Shown piece by piece: positions 60,442 through 64,000 of a stretch of 64,000 nt of DNA. The notes beneath the pieces were generated by a model. The model worked only from the letters and a program-made list of their open reading frames with translations, had not been told where the DNA came from and searched no databases. Source of the DNA: Lobosporangium transversale (taxonomy: Eukaryota > Mortierellomycota > Mortierellomycetes > Mortierellales > Mortierellaceae); NCBI RefSeq assembly GCF_002105155.1, contig NW_019029026.1, forward strand, positions 124,001 through 188,000, read 5' to 3'. How positions within the stretch are numbered: position 1 is the first letter of the stretch; each line of letters opens with the position of its first letter. Made by a program: the position numbers and the translations under genes.

Positions 60442-62075
60442 TCATGATAATGGCGGTGGAAGCGATGGGCCGAGAACTCTTGGCTTTTTCGTCTCACTTT
60501 CAACAGGAGTATCGGGTTCATTCGAACGCTTGGTGCTATTTGCTGAAGTATTTTTGTTTGCAGTTAATGCATTCGTGCTGCTACTACTGACCTCTACCCT
60601 CACCCCAGCTCCAGCTCCAATCTTGGCCATGATATCAATTGGCTTTGTGAACTCAATCAACTGAATTAATCTTTTCTCTTCCTAAAAAATAATGAGAGCG
60701 CCATCAGCCAAAAACAAAAAAGACATCTTCACTCTAAAATATAGAATAGCAATGACCGAATCAAGCTGAAGCTCTACCTTTTTCATAGCAGCCAGGTTTT
60801 GTTGCATTTTAGCCTTTGAATCGCCTCCCGACTTTTCAAGAGAAGCCAAGTAGGCGTCAAGATCGCCCGAGTTTTCAAGTTCCTTCCTCGTTGCCGCTGT
60901 TGTATCATAATCCCGGATTTTCGTCTCAATCGATGCCATATCTGCCTGTAACGCTTTGTACTTTTCCTGGAGCGATTCATATGTGTCCGCCTTTTGCTCC
61001 GCTTTTTTAATTGAGGAGCTCTTTTTCTTTACTAAATAAAAAATATAAAAAAAAAAAAAAAAAAAAAAACACCAATAATCATTAGATTATGCAAGGAAAT
61101 ATACGTCCAGACATTGTATAAAGCTTACCAGTTCTGTCATAAAACTCGTCGTCATCATCGTCATCCGAGTGCTCAAATTTCTTGGTCTTTGCTTGAGAAA
61201 CTCCTGAAAAAAAAAAAAAAAAAAAAAAAAAAAGGTGCACGACAGTAATGTTAGCTTCTTTTAAATACACTTTGGCCCTATTTCGAATTTTACTTTTTTT
61301 TTTACCTTCACCGGAAGATTTTTGCCCAAGCATCCCTCGGCTGTCCAACTGGATGCAAGCATCGAGAGCGGCTTCCCTTTCAGCATCACGTCTCCTTCCT
61401 GCGGTTGCTTCACCATAAACAGGACCCATGGCGGTCTCGATGGGAAGACGAACACGGGCCGTGTATTCTCGAGCATGCCCTGGCCCACTTTCTTCAACCT
61501 CATAATCGCAGCTGTAGCCCTTGTTCTCGAGATAATGGCGGAGAGCCTTCTTGGGATCCTTTCTATAATAAGCATCTGGATCGACAGCTCTTCTCTGCGT
61601 TGATCCATTCTCCATGGATTCATCCATTTCGTCCTCGTCCATAGCATCTTCATGCATCCCCCTAGATTTCACGATATAAAAACATTTAGCGCGGAACACA
61701 AAACAAAAAAACGATTGGCATCAAGGCATTCAATGGAAACAAGCTTATTCTTTCATACCAATTAAACTCTTCTTCTTCCTGTTCTTCGCCCTGTCGCTCA
61801 CTTCTGGATCGATTCTGTTTTTCGATCATGGTAGCCACTAGTTTCCGATCCTCTTCTTCCTGATCAATAACCTCTTCGGTCTGGAAGAGATAGATACGAG
61901 TACTCTCACCAAATCGAAGTTGATCGCCTGGCTTAAGAGAGACATGCATGCCTGGAGGGATTTTGTTCTTATTGAGTCTTGTACCGTGGCTACTGTTGAG
62001 ATCATAAATAAAACATTCACCATTGCTCTTGAACTGAACCACTGCATGATAACGTGAAAGGGACTATCCATATCG

Positions 62076-62109
<34 letters not shown>

Positions 62110-62889
62110 AATGCACACATTTGTGAGACTGGTTAACTAATCGATCACGATCACGAAGTGAAGAGATATTTTTTCTCTTGCCTCTTGCCTTGCAAACAAA
62201 ACAATCAAAACCTTACTGGATGCTCCATTTCAAGATCACACATGGGTAAACGACCAATAACCAGAAATTCCTTCTCAGGAGCTTGGATTTTTTCGACAAT
62301 GACCCCGTTCTTAATGACCTCGAAGTAAAACTGTTGATTAGGATAACCACTCCAAGCAGGTTTCTGATACTTTAATGGGGGCGCATTAGGGAGGACCGTC
62401 TTTATCTTCAACGTCGTCGTTGTCGCCGTGACTGGTTTGAATATTTTGCAGAAAAAAAGAGAGAGGAGGAGGGAGCTGTTAGTCGTGAAACGAATTTGTC
62501 CTTTTTGTTTGTCTTTGGGTTTGTTGCGTGCGTGATATGAATGGGTTGCTCTGTATACCTGGGATTGAATCATTGGCTTGGCTGTCTTGATCTGGATGCT
62601 TAGAATGTTGTTGCTGTTGCAAATGGTCCTTTGGGAACAGGGGCACTGGTGGTGGTGGTGGTGGCATAGCAAGGCTATTATTTTTCTTGGTGGCAGGTGC
62701 TAAAGGCATTGCAAACACTGAACCTGTGGTCTTTGCTGATGCTGTTGTTATCGTCGAGTCCTGATCATTTACGACGTCAGTAGTTTTCGCTGTGCTTCCA
62801 GCATTTGAAATGGTAGCATCGTCTGCTACATCATCTGTAGACCTGGTCTTTGCATTATTTAAGGACGCTTGAGGAGCTGCAAATGACAT
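60442..62889 (-). CDS. Kanadaptin homologue (SLC4A1AP-like, FHA domain)
   Basis: Nuclear FHA protein; in animals it was named for anion-exchanger binding, and its role is unsettled. Exons: 62889-62559, 62431-62217, 62063-61759, 61661-61306, 61203-61129, 61031-60778 and 60681-60442. They join in frame to 591 residues. After a low-complexity N-terminus with poly-Pro comes the FHA domain (about 135-225): FEVIKNGVIVEKI, VIGRLPMCDLEMEHPSLSRY (junction across an intron) and HAVVQF, then LNSSHGTRLNKNKIP. The kanadaptin-specific EFNWGMHEDAMDEDE follows. A double-stranded-RNA-binding-like block comes next (KALRHYLENKGYSCDYEVEE, REAALDACIQL), then a Lys-rich coiled coil. Every junction is in phase. Intron 4 holds a T run next to its acceptor. 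Confidence 0.92.
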
Positions 62890-63871
62890 TGTTAGTTGAA
62901 ATGTTGAGAAGGAATAAAAAAACTTTGAAGTGAAAAGCCCGTGGCGCAATTTTTAATTATCAATTCGATCTGTTCTTAGAGCCAGACAAGGCCAATGTCA
63001 CGATTTTTTTTTTTTTTTTTTTTTTTTTCATTACTTTATTTTACTTCTGGTTCCTAAAAGATATAATAAAGGGAGCTCTTTACTTTGACTTTGATGGGAG
63101 TAATAAGCTGATGCCCATAAAAATGCATGCAAGTGATACGTATGGGCTAAGACGCTCGCCTGTTCACAGGAGATCAAAAAAGAAAAGTTTCCCGTTAGAT
63201 GTACGGTAACAACAAATTAGTTCGAAAGGCAGACTTTTTTTTATCATTATCGTTTTACCTATCCTTGCTGCCTTCCAAAAGATGCCAAGAACACTATAAT
63301 AAAATACGTGATAGCGAAATGATTAGACAAATAAGCACCTTTCAAGCTGTTTGATTGTTTTCATCCAAAGTATTTGAAGAGCATACCCAGTTTTGTTTTT
63401 GTCGAGTAGACGAGTCTGTGATTGAATGTATGTGCATGTACAGATGACTAAGAGGATCACTAAGAGTAGACTTTGAAAGTTGAATAAAGCTGACTAAAGG
63501 TCAAACAGAGAGAAGAATCCGTTTAATCAATCAGTATAGTTTTTCCTTTATTTTTTTTATTACGCCACTACATCCAGACAATGTTTTTTTCTTTCTCTGC
63601 TGTAGACGATAGCGATTTTGAAATGGAGATACCATCGTGATGTTTTATATTGTAAGTCTTGTGAAATGAGCGAATGAAGAATGATGGACATTATGAAACA
63701 TAGAAGAAAAGGGGACGCTCATGTTCCACGTGATTAGTTGGAAGAATACACTTTTTTTTACACGCGTCGTTCCACGTTACGCGTCTCCCCTCATTTATCG
63801 ATAAAAAAAAAAAAAAAAAAAAAAAAACATGTGTATGTGCCTTGTTCAATCCCGACTGGCATTTCTTTCGT
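62890..63871. promoter_or_regulatory. Upstream flank of the kanadaptin gene
   Basis: 982 nt without a supported gene. It contains T and A runs (63003-63028 and 63805-63827), a CACGTG at 63727-63732 and two ACGCGT boxes 17 bases apart (63762-63767 and 63779-63784). Confidence 0.45.
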
Positions 63872-64000
63872 TTACTCTGTTGGAGCCTGTTGTATCCGAT
63901 GGTCTAAATTTAAATCGTATGGCATTGCTCTTGGTGGCTTCGGAGATGGAGTAGATGGTATATATGTTTTTGTACTCTTGATATTCAAGGCTTTTGTCTT
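63872..64000 (-). CDS. Probable C-terminal end of a gene entering from the right edge
   Basis: On the minus strand a frame is open from the edge to a TAA at 63872-63874. The last 42 residues are Pro/Ser/Thr-rich and end polar (STPSPKPPRAMPYDLN ... QQAPTE). The composition looks coding, but the stretch is short, and a plus-strand frame is also open here. No family can be named. Confidence 0.38.
   Translation of the reverse strand, partial: KTKALNIKSTKTYIPSTPSPKPPRAMPYDLNLDHRIQQAPTE

Overview
This is a 64 kb window of a fungal nuclear genome. Nearly every gene is broken by short spliceosomal introns (about 80-150 nt, mostly GT-AG). There is a Zn2Cys6 transcription factor with a fungal-specific regulatory domain, a SulP sulfate permease, a NIMA-type kinase and an FHA factor of the Tos4 kind. 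Genes that ascomycete yeasts often lack are present (kanadaptin, an ALKBH1-like dioxygenase, a UEV-bearing VPS37). The FAD monooxygenase with a GDACHK...HAGQG signature is of a kind I associate with Mortierella-like fungi. Placement in Mucoromycota in the broad sense is therefore an inference, not a proof. AT-rich spacers and homopolymer A/T tracts of 20-35 bases are very common, many of them inside introns.

Left part (1-14.1 kb): four genes in a row on the minus strand: a single-pass membrane protein with His/Asp-rich stretches that runs off the left edge, ESCRT-I subunit VPS37, replicative helicase subunit MCM4 (8 exons) and glycogen debranching enzyme (14 exons). A gene-poor stretch with one decayed-looking ORF follows (14.1-17.7 kb). 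Then come a plus-strand SulP sulfate transporter, a convergent R3H-domain gene and a small plus-strand ORF.

Middle (24.4-40.6 kb): a minus-strand FAD monooxygenase, which needs exons of 21, 11, 17 and 4 nt to rebuild its conserved motif, and the spliceosome assembly factor AAR2. A divergent promoter leads to a family-16 methyltransferase and an ALKBH1-like dioxygenase on the plus strand. These converge on a 1554-residue Zn2Cys6 factor on the minus strand. Upstream of that factor lie about 7 kb without a convincing gene.

Right part (47.8-64 kb): a plus-strand FHA/winged-helix protein converges on a NIMA-family kinase; an aldose 1-epimerase is head to head with the kinase. Then come a small unknown minus-strand gene, proteasome base subunit RPN1 (plus), the kanadaptin homologue (minus) and probably the 3' end of another minus-strand gene at the right edge.

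The genes are mostly unrelated housekeeping genes, with no metabolic cluster. A loose cell-cycle and replication theme exists (MCM4, NIMA kinase, FHA factor), but this is not an operon-like arrangement. All exon models were built by eye. Every complete multi-exon model closes in frame across all its junctions, which is the main support for the splice sites. Three introns use GC-AG borders, each with the donor GCAAGT.
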